From Thermotoga petrophila RKU-1 (GTDB lineage: Bacteria > Thermotogota > Thermotogae > Thermotogales > Thermotogaceae): a stretch of 64,000 nt of DNA. Where the stretch lies: contig NC_009486.1 of assembly GCF_000016785.1 (NCBI RefSeq), forward strand, positions 1,364,001-1,428,000. Reading direction: 5' to 3'. How positions within the stretch are numbered: position 1 is the first letter of the stretch; each line of letters begins with the position of its first letter. This document shows, piece by piece, positions 42,637-52,172 of this stretch. The notes under the pieces are model-generated. The model was not told where the DNA came from. It was given only the letters and a program-made list of their open reading frames with translations, and searched no databases. Position numbers and translations under genes: made by a program.

Positions 42637-42639
42637 CCG

Positions 42640-42670
42640 GGCACCTCCAAAAAGGTGCCCTTCTTCTTTG
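42640..42670 (+). terminator. Terminator of tRNA-Leu(UAA)
   Basis: GGGCACC (42640-42646) pairs with GGTGCCC (42655-42661), followed by a T-rich run. It ends 14 bp before the start of the next gene, so read-through may serve that gene. Confidence 0.75.
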
Positions 42671-42684
42671 AGGAGGGAGCGAAC

Positions 42685-43059
42685 ATGAGAGTTGAACTCC
42701 TCTTTGAAAGTGGAAAATGTGTGATAGATCTCAATGAGGAATACGAGGTCGTCAAATTGTTGAAGGAAAAAATTCCATTCGAAAGTGTCGTGAACACTTG
42801 GGGCGAGGAGATATACTTCTCAACTCCTGTGAACGTTCAGAAGATGGAAAACCCAAGGGAAGTAGTTGAAATAGGAGACGTTGGATACTGGCCTCCGGGA
42901 AAAGCGCTGTGTCTGTTCTTTGGGAAAACTCCCATGAGCGATGACAAAATTCAACCAGCGAGTGCTGTAAACGTGATAGGAAAGATCGTGGAAGGGCTGG
43001 AAGATCTGAAAAAAATAAAAGACGGCGAAAGAGTCGCCGTCAGATTTGCATCCTCATGA
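42685..43059 (+). CDS. Cyclophilin-like domain protein
   Basis: A 124-residue protein with a small beta-barrel pattern. [13 protein letters not shown] and [21 protein letters not shown] (split here as GDVGYWPPG and [10 protein letters not shown]) are the hallmarks of the cyclophilin-like DUF369/TM1367-type family. Isomerase activity is not established for that family. The ATG at 42685 follows GAGGAGGGAGCG. It overlaps the convergent fliE by 20 bp and lies just after the tRNA-Leu terminator. Confidence 0.82.
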   Translation: MRVELLFESGKCVIDLNEEYEVVKLLKEKIPFESVVNTWGEEIYFSTPVNVQKMENPREVVEIGDVGYWPPGKALCLFFGKTPMSDDKIQPASAVNVIGKIVEGLEDLKKIKDGERVAVRFASS

Positions 43060-43324
43060 TGTCTCTGTAAGCTTCCACGATTCTGTTTCTTACTTCGACG
43101 GTGAGCCTCAACGCTATGGAAGCCTTCTCGGCTTCTATTATAACCTCGTGTATGTTGCTTATCCTGCCCTGGGCGAAATCATCCGCTGCCTTCTCGGCTT
43201 TCTTCTGTATGTCGTTTACCTTTTCCAGGGCTTCTTTCAGCGCTTCTGAAAAGTTGTTTTCATTTTTCTTTTGAGTCTTTCCACTCTGGCTCAAAGGGCC
43301 GAGCCCCTCTATCCTGTCAACCAT
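43040..43324 (-). CDS. fliE: Flagellar hook-basal body protein FliE
   Basis: A 94-residue rod/MS-ring junction protein. The C-terminal half [21 protein letters not shown] followed by [16 protein letters not shown] is the FliE signature. Last of flgB-flgC-fliE. Start ATG 43324, with GTG 43327 as alternative. Confidence 0.93.
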   Translation of the reverse strand: MVDRIEGLGPLSQSGKTQKKNENNFSEALKEALEKVNDIQKKAEKAADDFAQGRISNIHEVIIEAEKASIALRLTVEVRNRIVEAYRDIMRMQI

Positions 43325-43330
43325 CACCCA

Positions 43331-43753
43331 TTACCCCCTTCCTATCTGAAGGGCGCTGTTCACCATAGCCTTTGTCACATTGAAAGCCGCCACGTTCGCA
43401 TCGTATGCTCTCTGCGCGTTTATTAGATCCACCATTTCTCTAACGATATTCACGTTGGGCATCCTCACGTATCCGTTCTCATCCGCGTCAGGGTGTGCGG
43501 GATCGTACACGAGTCTGAACGGTGAAGGGTCTTCCTCTATTTTTACAACTTTCACCCCAGCGCTTTCTATTTTACCATTTGGTGTTCTTCTCAGATACTC
43601 GGCGAACACAGGTACCTTCCTCCTGTAAGGTTCTCCTGTTTCAGTTCTGGTGGTTTCAGCGTTCGCTATGTTTGTTGAGACGATCTCGACTCTGAGTCTC
43701 TGAGCGGACATTCCAGTTGCGCTGATGTTCATGATCTCGAATTCGCTCATCAT
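43331..43753 (-). CDS. flgC: Flagellar basal-body rod protein FlgC
   Basis: A 140-residue rod protein. The N-terminal SATGMSAQRLRVEIVSTNIAN and C-terminal VNIVREMVDLINAQRAYDAN are the conserved rod/hook helices. It overlaps flgB by 4 bp. Confidence 0.95.
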   Translation of the reverse strand: MMSEFEIMNISATGMSAQRLRVEIVSTNIANAETTRTETGEPYRRKVPVFAEYLRRTPNGKIESAGVKVVKIEEDPSPFRLVYDPAHPDADENGYVRMPNVNIVREMVDLINAQRAYDANVAAFNVTKAMVNSALQIGRG

Positions 43754-44133
43754 CTGACACCCCTCAGCACGGCATTGTACCTATCTATGTTCAGCGACAT
43801 GAGTCTGGTGAGCACCTGATACCTGAGTCCATTCTTCACAAGCTGGACCATCTCGTAATCGATATCAACATTGTTTCCATCGTTTCTCATGGTGGTTGTG
43901 TTGTCCACAAGAACACGTGGTTCTACGACATTCTTTGAACCGATGAGGTGCTTTTCGTTTGTCTTCGAAAGCTTCAGTTTCATTTCTGATTCCTTCAAAA
44001 GTTCCTCGAATGCCACGTATTTTCTTTTGTAACCGGGTGTGCTCACATTTGCTATGTTCAGTGAGTGAACGTTCTGTCTCAAAAGAGCAACGTCCATCGC
44101 CTGTTTTAGCGTGTAGAAGTTCGTGTTGAACAT
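43750..44133 (-). CDS. flgB: Flagellar basal-body rod protein FlgB
   Basis: A 127-residue rod protein with ALLRQNVHSLNIANVSTPGYK near the N-terminus. ATG at 44133 follows GGAGGTGTGAAG; the open frame upstream of it overlaps prfA and is discarded. It lies 16 bp after prfA, so rod genes are transcribed with a release-factor gene. Confidence 0.93.
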   Translation of the reverse strand: MFNTNFYTLKQAMDVALLRQNVHSLNIANVSTPGYKRKYVAFEELLKESEMKLKLSKTNEKHLIGSKNVVEPRVLVDNTTTMRNDGNNVDIDYEMVQLVKNGLRYQVLTRLMSLNIDRYNAVLRGVR

Positions 44134-44149
44134 CTTCACACCTCCACTA

Positions 44150-45178
44150 TTACTTTTCTTCGACTGAGGCTCCAATTCCTAAAACTTCCTCTAGGTTGTT
44201 TTCTATGTCGTGTTCTATAAGCTTCGATATGATTTCGTCCAGGTCTCCATCGAGGATCTCCTGCAGTCTATAAGAAGTGTAGTTTATTCTATGATCCGTA
44301 ACTCTGTTCTGGGGGAAGTTGTAAGTTCTGATTTTTTCGCTTCTCTCACCAGTTCCTATCTGTGATTTTCTCTTCTGCGAGATCTCCCTTTCTTTCTGTT
44401 CCTTCTGTAGCTGGTAGAGTCTTGCTCTGAGGATCCTCAGAGCGGTTTGTTTGTTCTGATACTGAGATCTTTCGTTCTGACACGAGACCACTATTCCCGT
44501 TGGAAGATGTGTGATCCTCACAGCGGATTCGGTCTTGTTGACGTACTGTCCACCGTGTCCCGATGCCCTGAAAGTTTCTATCTTCAAGTCTTCCGGCCTG
44601 ATTTCTATATCCTTTTCTTCAATCTCTGGAAGAACGGCAACGGTAGCGGTGGACGTATGGATTCTCCCTCCAGACTCTGTAACAGGAACTCTCTGGACTC
44701 TATGGACACCGCTTTCGTACTTCAAAATACCGTAAGCGTTCTTTCCCTTCACAAAGAAGACCACTTCCCTTATTCCACCGAGATCCGTTTCGTGGATTTC
44801 AGCGACTTCGAGGTTCCAGCCTTTTCTTTCTGCGTACCTGGTGTACATTCTGAACAGATCCCGCGCGAAGAGAGCGGCTTCTTCTCCACCTGCGCCGGGT
44901 CTGATTTCTACGATTGCTTTATCACCCACTTCTGAAGAAAGAAGCAAGAGAAGTTCTTGATAGAGCTGATCGAGTTCTTTCTCGTACTTTTCTATCTCCA
45001 GTTCATTTTCTCCTTCTTCTCTCAAAAGTTCGATGAACTCTTGAGTTTCTTTTATTCTGTTTGTGATGTTCTCTATTTCTTCTATCTTTGCGTATTCCAT
45101 CCCGTAGTTCTTCATCTGTTCGGGAGTCAGATCTGGCCTGGCGAGGAGCTTTTCGATCTCTTTTTTCTTTTCTTTCAC
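44150..45178 (-). CDS. prfA: Peptide chain release factor 1
   Basis: A 342-residue release factor. GGQ motif in [15 protein letters not shown] near residue 215; the stop-codon tripeptide is PVT ([14 protein letters not shown]), the P-x-T form that defines RF1 (UAA/UAG). The GTG at 45178 is the first usual start codon but has no ribosome site. The frame is open further upstream and encodes [18 protein letters not shown], which looks like the normal RF1 N-terminus, and an ATT at 45217 has GGAGGTGG about 10 bp before it inside the end of pilT. The real start may be that ATT. Either way the product is RF1. Confidence 0.95.
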   Translation of the reverse strand: MKEKKKEIEKLLARPDLTPEQMKNYGMEYAKIEEIENITNRIKETQEFIELLREEGENELEIEKYEKELDQLYQELLLLLSSEVGDKAIVEIRPGAGGEEAALFARDLFRMYTRYAERKGWNLEVAEIHETDLGGIREVVFFVKGKNAYGILKYESGVHRVQRVPVTESGGRIHTSTATVAVLPEIEEKDIEIRPEDLKIETFRASGHGGQYVNKTESAVRITHLPTGIVVSCQNERSQYQNKQTALRILRARLYQLQKEQKEREISQKRKSQIGTGERSEKIRTYNFPQNRVTDHRINYTSYRLQEILDGDLDEIISKLIEHDIENNLEEVLGIGASVEEK

Positions 45179-45195
45179 TATCGAGGAGATCTTCT

Positions 45196-46278
45196 CTACG
45201 AGGGCTTCATTCCTAATCTTCGAGCCACCTCCTCCTGGTTCCTGGCAAACTGCAGAGCGGATTCTCTGGATATCTCTCCTTTGAGTGCGGCTTTCACGAG
45301 TGCGTCATCGAAGAGGACCATTCCGTGTCTCGCACCAGCCTGTATCAGAGATTCGAGCTGGTGGAGTTTGTTTTCTCTTATCAGGTTCCTCACGGCCGGA
45401 GTTCCCACCATGATCTCCAGGATCGGAGTGAAACCTATTCCGTTGGCTTTCGGTACAAGCCTCTGATAAATCACGGCGATCAAGGTGTTCGCGAGCTGAA
45501 GAGCGATCTGTCTTTGCTGATGTGCTGGAAAAACATCTATGATTCTCTCAGGTGCGGAAGCCGCGGAGTTCGTGTGAACCGTGGCAAGAACGAGGTGTCC
45601 CGTTTCCGCCGCGGTGAGAGCGAGAGCCATTGTCTCAAGGTCTCTCATTTCTCCCACGAGGATCACATCCGGGTCCTGCCTCAGAGCGTACTTCAATCCG
45701 TTGTAGAAAGAGTCCGTGTCTGAACCGAGTTCTCTCTGGTGAATCACAGATTTTTTGTTTGTGAAAACGTATTCTATCGGGTCTTCTATCGTTATTATGT
45801 GGTGTGGGAAATTTTCGTTGATGTGATCTATCATGGCGGCGAGTGTGGTGGATTTTCCGCTTCCTGTGGGACCAGCCACCAATATCAAGCCGTACTTTCT
45901 CTCAACGAATGTTTTCAAGATCTCTGGTAGTCCCAGTTCCTGAAAAGTTCTGATCTTTTTTGGTATCAACCTGAAAGCGAGAGCGGGGTTTTTTCTCTCG
46001 TAATAGAGGTTTCCCCTCACCCTTATCGCTTCTGCCACGGTAAAGGAAAAATCCACTTCTTTCGTTTTAGGTGGGAACGGCTGTCCGATCTCAGTGAACA
46101 GATCTTTCAGAGCGTTCATTATAGATTCTTTTGTGAGTTTTCCGTACTTTTCCTGAGGTACAAGGTCCCCATCTATACGGTAATAAGGAGGGCAACCCAC
46201 CGAGATGTGCACATCGGTTGCCCTCAAACCGTACGCTTCTGTGATGATCTTCAGAAAAGAAACTTTCATGTCTTCCAC
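45196..46278 (-). CDS. pilT: PilT-type retraction ATPase
   Basis: A 360-residue hexameric ATPase of type IV pili. Walker [11 protein letters not shown] is near residue 135, the Asp box [10 protein letters not shown] and Walker [13 protein letters not shown] follow, then the His box [14 protein letters not shown]. The N-terminal PAS-like part contains ATDVHISVG. The GTG at 46278 lies 5 bp before the ileS stop region. It is transcribed with ileS upstream and prfA downstream. Confidence 0.94.
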   Translation of the reverse strand: MEDMKVSFLKIITEAYGLRATDVHISVGCPPYYRIDGDLVPQEKYGKLTKESIMNALKDLFTEIGQPFPPKTKEVDFSFTVAEAIRVRGNLYYERKNPALAFRLIPKKIRTFQELGLPEILKTFVERKYGLILVAGPTGSGKSTTLAAMIDHINENFPHHIITIEDPIEYVFTNKKSVIHQRELGSDTDSFYNGLKYALRQDPDVILVGEMRDLETMALALTAAETGHLVLATVHTNSAASAPERIIDVFPAHQQRQIALQLANTLIAVIYQRLVPKANGIGFTPILEIMVGTPAVRNLIRENKLHQLESLIQAGARHGMVLFDDALVKAALKGEISRESALQFARNQEEVARRLGMKPS

Positions 46279-46282
46279 GCTG

Positions 46283-49042
46283 TCACTTCCTTTCTCCTTT
46301 CAAAACAGCCAGACACCTTGGACAAACTCCCGGGAAATCTTCGGAAGTGGAGATCTCCGTTGTGTATTTCCAGCACCTCTGACATTTTTCACCCTCTGCG
46401 TGTTTGACGGTCACCTCTACCAGTTCTCCTTTCAATTCTCCCGAAGCGTCCGAAAGGGATACCTTCGATACTATGAAGAGTTCTTCGAGTATGTCTCTGT
46501 ATTTTTCCAGAAGCGCTTTGATGGTGTCATTTTTGGGTACAAGTACGACCTCAGCGTCGAGAGAGTGACCGATCACATCTTGCTGTCTCTTCTCCTCGAG
46601 GGCCTTCAACACGTCTTCTCTTATGGAGAGGAGTTTTTCGAAATCTTCCATGAGCTCTCTATCGATGAACTCTTCTTTGTACTCTGGCCAGTATTCCGCC
46701 TGAACCGTCTTGTATTTTCTGTCCTTTTCATGAAGGTGGGAGTAAACCTCTTCCATCGTGAAAGTCATGATGGGTGCAAGGATCTTCATCAGGGCAATGA
46801 GAATTTCGTGCATCACCGTCTGCGCCGATCTTCTGTATATTGAATCCTTCGCTTCCACGTAGAGTCTGTCCTTTACGACGTCCAGGTAGAGGGAGCTGAG
46901 TTCTGTTGTGCAGTACTTCACCACGAGATTGTAAACCTTCGAGAATTCGTAGCTGTCGTAATATTCGGTGGCGCGTTTTATGATCTCCTGCAGTCGTCCA
47001 AGGGCCCATCTGTCGATCGTCAAGAGTTTTTCATAAGGAACTCTGTCGAGTTCAGGATCAAAGCCCTCTAGATTTCCAAGGAGGAATCGGAACGTGTTTC
47101 TTATCTTCCTGTAAACTTCCGTTTGTTGTTCGACGATCCTCATGGATATCTTTATGTCGTTGAAGTAGTCGCTGCTCGCAAGCCACAGTCTCAGAATCTC
47201 GGCACCGTATTTTTCCACCACTTCCATGGGATCCACTACGTTTCCGAGGGACTTGCTCATCTTTCTTCCCTGTTCGTCCTTTATGAATCCGTGTGTTAGC
47301 ACTTCTTTGTAAGGTGCGGACCCCCTCTTTGCGACGGCAAGGAAGATGGAAGAATGGAACCATCCCCTGTGCTGATCGCTACCTTCAAGGTACATGTCGA
47401 GGGGGAACGGGTGATCTTCTCTCTTCGTGGTTATGTATTCGAAGGAGGCACCAGAATCTATCCATACGTCGAGTGTATCCAGCATTTTTTCGAAAGATCG
47501 CTTGCCGCATTTTGGACACACGAAATCTTCGGGGATGAGTTCTTCCACCTCTTTTTCAAACCAGGCGTTTGTACCTTCTTTTTCAACGATTTTCATGAAG
47601 TGTTCTATCACCTTCGGATCGAGAGTCACTTCTCCGCATTCCTTGCACTTGACCGCTGGTATGGGAGTTCCCCAGACACGCTGTCTTGAGATACACCAGT
47701 CGGGCCTTTCCTCCACCATGGATCTGATTCTGTTCCGGCCCCATTCCGGTATCCACTTCACCTTGTCTATTTCTTCCAGCACTTTCTGCCTGAGGTTGTT
47801 GTGATCCACAGAAATGAACCACTGCTCGGTTGCTCTGAAGATCACAGGCCCCTTACAGCGCCAGCAGTGTGGGTAGGAGTGTGTGATACTTGACGCGTGA
47901 ACCAGGATTCCTTTTTTCTTTAGATCCTCTATGATCACCTCGTTGGCATCTTCTATGAACATTCCCTTGTATTTTCCCGCTTCTTCCGTGAAACGTCCCT
48001 CCTCATCAACGGGAGAGACGATGGGAAGACCGTATTGCACATGACCGTAGATGTAGTCTTCTTCACCGTGACCGGGGGCTATGTGGACACAGCCCGTTCC
48101 TGTTTCGAGAGATACGTAATCGGCAAGAATGACTCTGGAGGTTTTGTCATCGAAGATGGGATGAACGAACTCTTTTCCTTCCAGATCCTTTCCTTTTATT
48201 TTCTCGACGACATTGGAACAGTCGATTCCAGTCTCCTTCGAAAAAGCATCGAGAAGATCTGTTGCGATGACCCATTTTTCCTCTCCGACCTTCACCACCG
48301 AGTATTCGTAATCCGGGTGCAGAGCGATACCAACGTTTGCCGGTAGTGTCCAGGGTGTTGTGGTCCATATCACGATGAAGAAATTCGGATCTTCTTTGGA
48401 TCTGAACTTCACGTATATGGAAGGAGATTTATGATCGTGGTATTCGATTTCCGCTTCCGCGAGGGCAGTTCTGCATCTCGGACACCAGTAGATGGGTTTC
48501 AACGATCTGTAAACGTTTCCCTCCTCTACAAGGGTTTTGAAAACATCCAGTATTTTCACCTCGTAGTCTGGCTTCAGCGTGATGTATGGATTTTCCCAGT
48601 CTCCCCGAACACCGAGTCTTTTAAATTCTTCTCTCTGTATATCAACGAATCTGAGAGCGAATTCCTCACACTTCTTTCTGATCTCCGCGGGTGACATTTC
48701 TTTTATCTTTTCACCCAGTTCCTGAGACACCCTGTGTTCTATGGGAAGACCGTGGGTGTCCCAGCCAGGAACGTACGGTGCCCTGTATCCTCTCATCGTT
48801 TTGTATTTGACGACGATGTCCTTCAGAATCTTGTTCAGAGCCGTTCCGATGTGGATGTGGCCGTTTGCGTACGGAGGCCCATCGTGCAGAACAAAAAGGG
48901 GTTTTCCTTTTCTCTGTTCGAGTACGTAGTTGTAAAGATCCATCTTTTCCCATTCTTCGAGAAACACTTTTTCTTTGTTCACCAAGTTTGCCTTCATCGG
49001 AAATGAAGTTTTTGGCAAGTTCAGCGTGTTTTTGTAGTCCAT
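46283..49042 (-). CDS. ileS: Isoleucyl-tRNA synthetase
   Basis: A 919-residue class I synthetase. HIGH motif in [23 protein letters not shown] in [13 protein letters not shown] near 598, the editing domain between, and a C-terminal zinc finger CQRCWKYT...[11 protein letters not shown] at 49042 follows GGAGGTGTAAAGAGTTG. 21 bp downstream of trrA. Confidence 0.98.
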   Translation of the reverse strand: MDYKNTLNLPKTSFPMKANLVNKEKVFLEEWEKMDLYNYVLEQRKGKPLFVLHDGPPYANGHIHIGTALNKILKDIVVKYKTMRGYRAPYVPGWDTHGLPIEHRVSQELGEKIKEMSPAEIRKKCEEFALRFVDIQREEFKRLGVRGDWENPYITLKPDYEVKILDVFKTLVEEGNVYRSLKPIYWCPRCRTALAEAEIEYHDHKSPSIYVKFRSKEDPNFFIVIWTTTPWTLPANVGIALHPDYEYSVVKVGEEKWVIATDLLDAFSKETGIDCSNVVEKIKGKDLEGKEFVHPIFDDKTSRVILADYVSLETGTGCVHIAPGHGEEDYIYGHVQYGLPIVSPVDEEGRFTEEAGKYKGMFIEDANEVIIEDLKKKGILVHASSITHSYPHCWRCKGPVIFRATEQWFISVDHNNLRQKVLEEIDKVKWIPEWGRNRIRSMVEERPDWCISRQRVWGTPIPAVKCKECGEVTLDPKVIEHFMKIVEKEGTNAWFEKEVEELIPEDFVCPKCGKRSFEKMLDTLDVWIDSGASFEYITTKREDHPFPLDMYLEGSDQHRGWFHSSIFLAVAKRGSAPYKEVLTHGFIKDEQGRKMSKSLGNVVDPMEVVEKYGAEILRLWLASSDYFNDIKISMRIVEQQTEVYRKIRNTFRFLLGNLEGFDPELDRVPYEKLLTIDRWALGRLQEIIKRATEYYDSYEFSKVYNLVVKYCTTELSSLYLDVVKDRLYVEAKDSIYRRSAQTVMHEILIALMKILAPIMTFTMEEVYSHLHEKDRKYKTVQAEYWPEYKEEFIDRELMEDFEKLLSIREDVLKALEEKRQQDVIGHSLDAEVVLVPKNDTIKALLEKYRDILEELFIVSKVSLSDASGELKGELVEVTVKHAEGEKCQRCWKYTTEISTSEDFPGVCPRCLAVLKGERK

Positions 49043-49063
49043 CAACTCTTTACACCTCCTGCG

Positions 49064-49414
49064 TCACGAAAGTAGCTTCTTCACTTTCTCTTTCAATTCG
49101 TCGAAGTTGAACGACTTCACAACGTATTCATCCGCTGCCCACGATGAAAGATCGGCTCTATAATGAGAATAGGCCGTGAGCAGAATGATCTTTGCGTCTT
49201 TCTTTTTCTTTCTGATCTCACCGGCTACCTCCAGTCCACTGATGCCGGGCATCTCTATGTCGAGAATCACCAGGTCGTAGTTTCCAGAGAAGAATTTCTT
49301 CAAGGCTTCCTCCCCGTTTTCTGCCGTGTCAATTTCGTAACCCTCTTCCTGAAGTTCCTCTTTCAGAAGTTCCCTTATGTTCGGCTCATCATCGACAACC
49401 AGTATCCTTTTCAT
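49064..49414 (-). CDS. trrA: Single-domain response regulator TrrA
   Basis: A 116-residue CheY-like receiver with no output domain. Acidic pair DDEP at 8-11, phospho-acceptor Asp52 in VILDIEMPG, Thr in LLTAYSHY and Lys in YVVKSFNF. It starts at ATG 49414 after AGAGGTGAGAGA, 4 bp after the kinase stop, so the cognate kinase is ThkA. With no DNA-binding domain it must act by protein contact or phosphorelay. It matches the T. maritima TrrA by recognition. Confidence 0.94.
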   Translation of the reverse strand: MKRILVVDDEPNIRELLKEELQEEGYEIDTAENGEEALKKFFSGNYDLVILDIEMPGISGLEVAGEIRKKKKDAKIILLTAYSHYRADLSSWAADEYVVKSFNFDELKEKVKKLLS

Positions 49415-49418
49415 TCTC

Positions 49419-51686
49419 TCACCTCTTTTCTGGTGTCTTTGGAATTTCAAAGATGAAAACAACCCCGTTTTCTCTGTTTTCCGTCCATATTTTTCCTCCG
49501 TGTTCATCCTCTATGATCTTTCTGCAGATTGAAAGTCCTAAACCTGTTCCCTGAGTCTTTGTGGTGAAGAACGGTGAGAATATCTTTTCTTTCAGCTCCT
49601 CCGGTATGGGGGGACCCGAATTCCAGACACTCACTCTCACTCTGGTGTACATATCTTCCGACGTTATCTTTATCTTACCATTTTCCCCTGTCGCTTCTAT
49701 TGCATTTTGAACAAGGTTTATCAGTACCTGTTTTATCCTCGTCCTATCGGCATCAATCCTGAGGTCTTCGTTGTCCGTTTCAAAGCAAAAGTCTATGTTC
49801 ATCTTTCTGATCTTTTCCTCGAATAGAACGTAAACTTCTCTTATGAGTTCATTCAAGTTGAACTCGGTGAATTCAAGCACCTGCCGTTCTTTGCTGTATT
49901 CTAAGATTTCCTTGACGATCGTCTCAAGTCTGGATAACTCGTTCGTTATTATGTTGACGTATTTTTTCAGCGTCTCTGGATCGTCAAGGTGTTTTTTCAT
50001 ACGCATTATGAAGCCGCCTATTATCGTTATCGGGTTCCTTATCTCGTGGGCGACCCTTGCGGTCATCTCTCCCAGTATGGAGAGCCTTTCTCTTCTTTTT
50101 CTTTCCTCTTCGTATTTGTAAAGTTCTGTGACATCGTCGATCGTGATGATAACTCCTTCGAGCAGCTGTGTTTTGGCGTTTCTAAAGGGAGAAAATCTTA
50201 TGTTGAAATACTTTTCTCCGAATTTGTAGAAGTTGAGAAACACAGGTTCTCTGTTTTCAAAAACGCTTTCTGCGACAGATCCGATCTCTTCAAAGCCGGG
50301 GAGATCTTTGAGCCTTCTCCCGAATGCGGTTTCTTTCTTAAGGCCAAACAGTTGTTCTGCCTTTCTGTTCCATTCAGTTACGCGCCCATCTTTACTCAGT
50401 GTTATGATGGCTGTTTCCAGGCTTTCCAGAATGCTTTCGCTGAAGTTCCTGAGGTGTTCCACGAGTTCGTTTTGACGTTGAAGATCCAGTGTTTTCTCTC
50501 TCAAACTTTCATAATTGTATGCATTCTCCAGAGCAAGACCTGCACTTTCAGAAAAGAGTTTGAGCACGTCCAGATCCAGATCGGTGACTTCTTTTTTGCT
50601 GAATTTGTTATCCACCACCACAACACCGAGAGTGTCCCATCGCCCAACGAGTGGAAAGACCATGAACTCGTCGTTTTCAAGGATACTTATGACGTCTTCC
50701 ACTCCGTGACTGATTTTTTCGATGGTTTCTCTCGAAGTCCTCACTATACTCTTTCTCAAAACCACCCTCTCAAATATCGGGTGTTCTCTGTAGTAAAATC
50801 TCTTCCCTCTTATTTTTTCGTTGAATTTCGTCTCAAATGAAAATGTGAGTGCCTCTTCCCTTAGAAACTGTACCAGATCTGTGTATCTCAAGGTTCTTTT
50901 TCTGAGGTATCTCTTGAGTTCTTCATGTTCCTGAGGAGTATCACCACCCATCGCAGAAACAACTACCAGGGAATTCGTGTTTTCATCTTTCTTGAGAAGA
51001 ACGGCACGGTCGAAACTGAATCCTCTTTCTGAGACAAGACTGAGTAGAATCACCCGGTAAAGGTTGTTCGGGTCGTAAACAGATCTCATGGCCTGGCTGA
51101 CGTGGTAAATTATTCTCATTTTCTTTATGTGTTCTTTCTGTATCTCTGAAACTTTCAGCTGTTCTTCGTACGACTTTTTCAATTTCTGGACTTCTTCTTT
51201 AAGTCTCCAGAGCTTTTCTGATACGTTTCCGACGAATTCTAAAAGTTTCGTACAGAGTATCTCTTCTTCTTCATCGAGTGCCTCATCGCGAACCACAACA
51301 AGATGCAGTTTGTTCTTCCACTCTCTCACCTTCGCTTCTGGATGTTTCTTTTTTATCTCGTCGATGGAGAGTTTCTCCCCCTTCGGGGAATGAGAAACAT
51401 CACCTTCTATCAGATAGACTTCTTCCGCATCCAGAAATTCTCTGGCTTTTTTGAGGGAAAACCTGAGAGCTTCTTCTTTCGAGTGGGCACACATTGAATC
51501 CACAAGAGAGAGCAGCAGCTCATAAACGGTGAGTCTTTTGTAAAGTCTGACGATTTCAAAAGACTCCTCATCACTTGTCACAACTGTGTGCTTTCCAAAT
51601 CTACAGATGAACCCTTCTTGAGGAATTTCATCTCCGCTTTCCAGAATCTTTATTCCCTTTATCTGTTTCAGCCCCTCCGGAATCAT
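49419..51686 (-). CDS. thkA: Cytosolic sensor histidine kinase ThkA (GAF-PAS-HisKA-ATPase)
   Basis: A 755-residue kinase with no membrane span. The N-terminus is followed by a coiled coil (about 160-200), a GAF-like domain (about 200-400), a PAS domain (about 415-520, LETAIITLSKDGRVTEWN), the phospho-accepting histidine in ARVAHEIRNPITIIGG near residue 547, and a HATPase domain with NLVQNAIEATG and GTGLGLSICRKII. Both upstream and downstream genes are tightly linked: its start lies 59 bp inside the Mut7-C gene and its stop is 4 bp before trrA. The signal sensed is unknown; PAS/GAF could bind a small ligand or haem. Confidence 0.94.
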   Translation of the reverse strand: MIPEGLKQIKGIKILESGDEIPQEGFICRFGKHTVVTSDEESFEIVRLYKRLTVYELLLSLVDSMCAHSKEEALRFSLKKAREFLDAEEVYLIEGDVSHSPKGEKLSIDEIKKKHPEAKVREWKNKLHLVVVRDEALDEEEEILCTKLLEFVGNVSEKLWRLKEEVQKLKKSYEEQLKVSEIQKEHIKKMRIIYHVSQAMRSVYDPNNLYRVILLSLVSERGFSFDRAVLLKKDENTNSLVVVSAMGGDTPQEHEELKRYLRKRTLRYTDLVQFLREEALTFSFETKFNEKIRGKRFYYREHPIFERVVLRKSIVRTSRETIEKISHGVEDVISILENDEFMVFPLVGRWDTLGVVVVDNKFSKKEVTDLDLDVLKLFSESAGLALENAYNYESLREKTLDLQRQNELVEHLRNFSESILESLETAIITLSKDGRVTEWNRKAEQLFGLKKETAFGRRLKDLPGFEEIGSVAESVFENREPVFLNFYKFGEKYFNIRFSPFRNAKTQLLEGVIITIDDVTELYKYEEERKRRERLSILGEMTARVAHEIRNPITIIGGFIMRMKKHLDDPETLKKYVNIITNELSRLETIVKEILEYSKERQVLEFTEFNLNELIREVYVLFEEKIRKMNIDFCFETDNEDLRIDADRTRIKQVLINLVQNAIEATGENGKIKITSEDMYTRVRVSVWNSGPPIPEELKEKIFSPFFTTKTQGTGLGLSICRKIIEDEHGGKIWTENRENGVVFIFEIPKTPEKR

Positions 51687-52122
51687 CTGGTATCACTTCC
51701 TTGATCCAGTCTAAATGAGATCCTCTCCAAAAGATTCTTCCGCAGCTGGGACATCTGGAGAATTTCTCTGCGTTCAGAAAAACGTACAGAGGCACCTTTT
51801 CGATCACTTCCTCACGTGGTGTCGGCAAGAGTTCTCTGTTACAGTACGGGCACCTTGCATGCTCTGGTTTCAGTTTAAAATGTTCTACCACAGTTTTCAA
51901 ATCTTTTTCGTTTTCGATATAAAAGACTTTCTGTCCATATTTTTCGAAAAATTTTATAAGAGAAGATCTTTTTGTGAGAAGAATTCTACCCTCTTTTCTG
52001 CAAATCAGAAGGACTTTCCCGGGTTCTTCAGAGCAGCAAACCTTCACATCCAACCCGAGGGTTCTCAACTTTTTTGCGAGTGGTACCAGTGTAGTGTCGA
52101 CAGCGAAACGAACCTCACTCAT
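51628..52122 (-). CDS. Mut7-C RNase-domain protein with zinc ribbon
   Basis: A 164-residue protein of the Mut7-C (PIN-like) family. The N-terminal RFAVDTTLVPLAKKLRTLGLD and RILLTKRS strands hold the acidic active-site type residues, and the C-terminal ribbon has CPYCNREL and CPSCGRIFWRGSH, the four zinc cysteines. It probably acts on RNA. Its last 20 codons overlap thkA, giving a charged tail (DSGGAETDKGNKDSGKRR) that could be a by-product of the overlap. Confidence 0.85.
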   Translation of the reverse strand: MSEVRFAVDTTLVPLAKKLRTLGLDVKVCCSEEPGKVLLICRKEGRILLTKRSSLIKFFEKYGQKVFYIENEKDLKTVVEHFKLKPEHARCPYCNRELLPTPREEVIEKVPLYVFLNAEKFSRCPSCGRIFWRGSHLDWIKEVIPDDSGGAETDKGNKDSGKRR

Positions 52123-52172
52123 AATCTATCCTCCACTATTTAATGATAAACTAAAAGTGGGAGGGAGAAATT

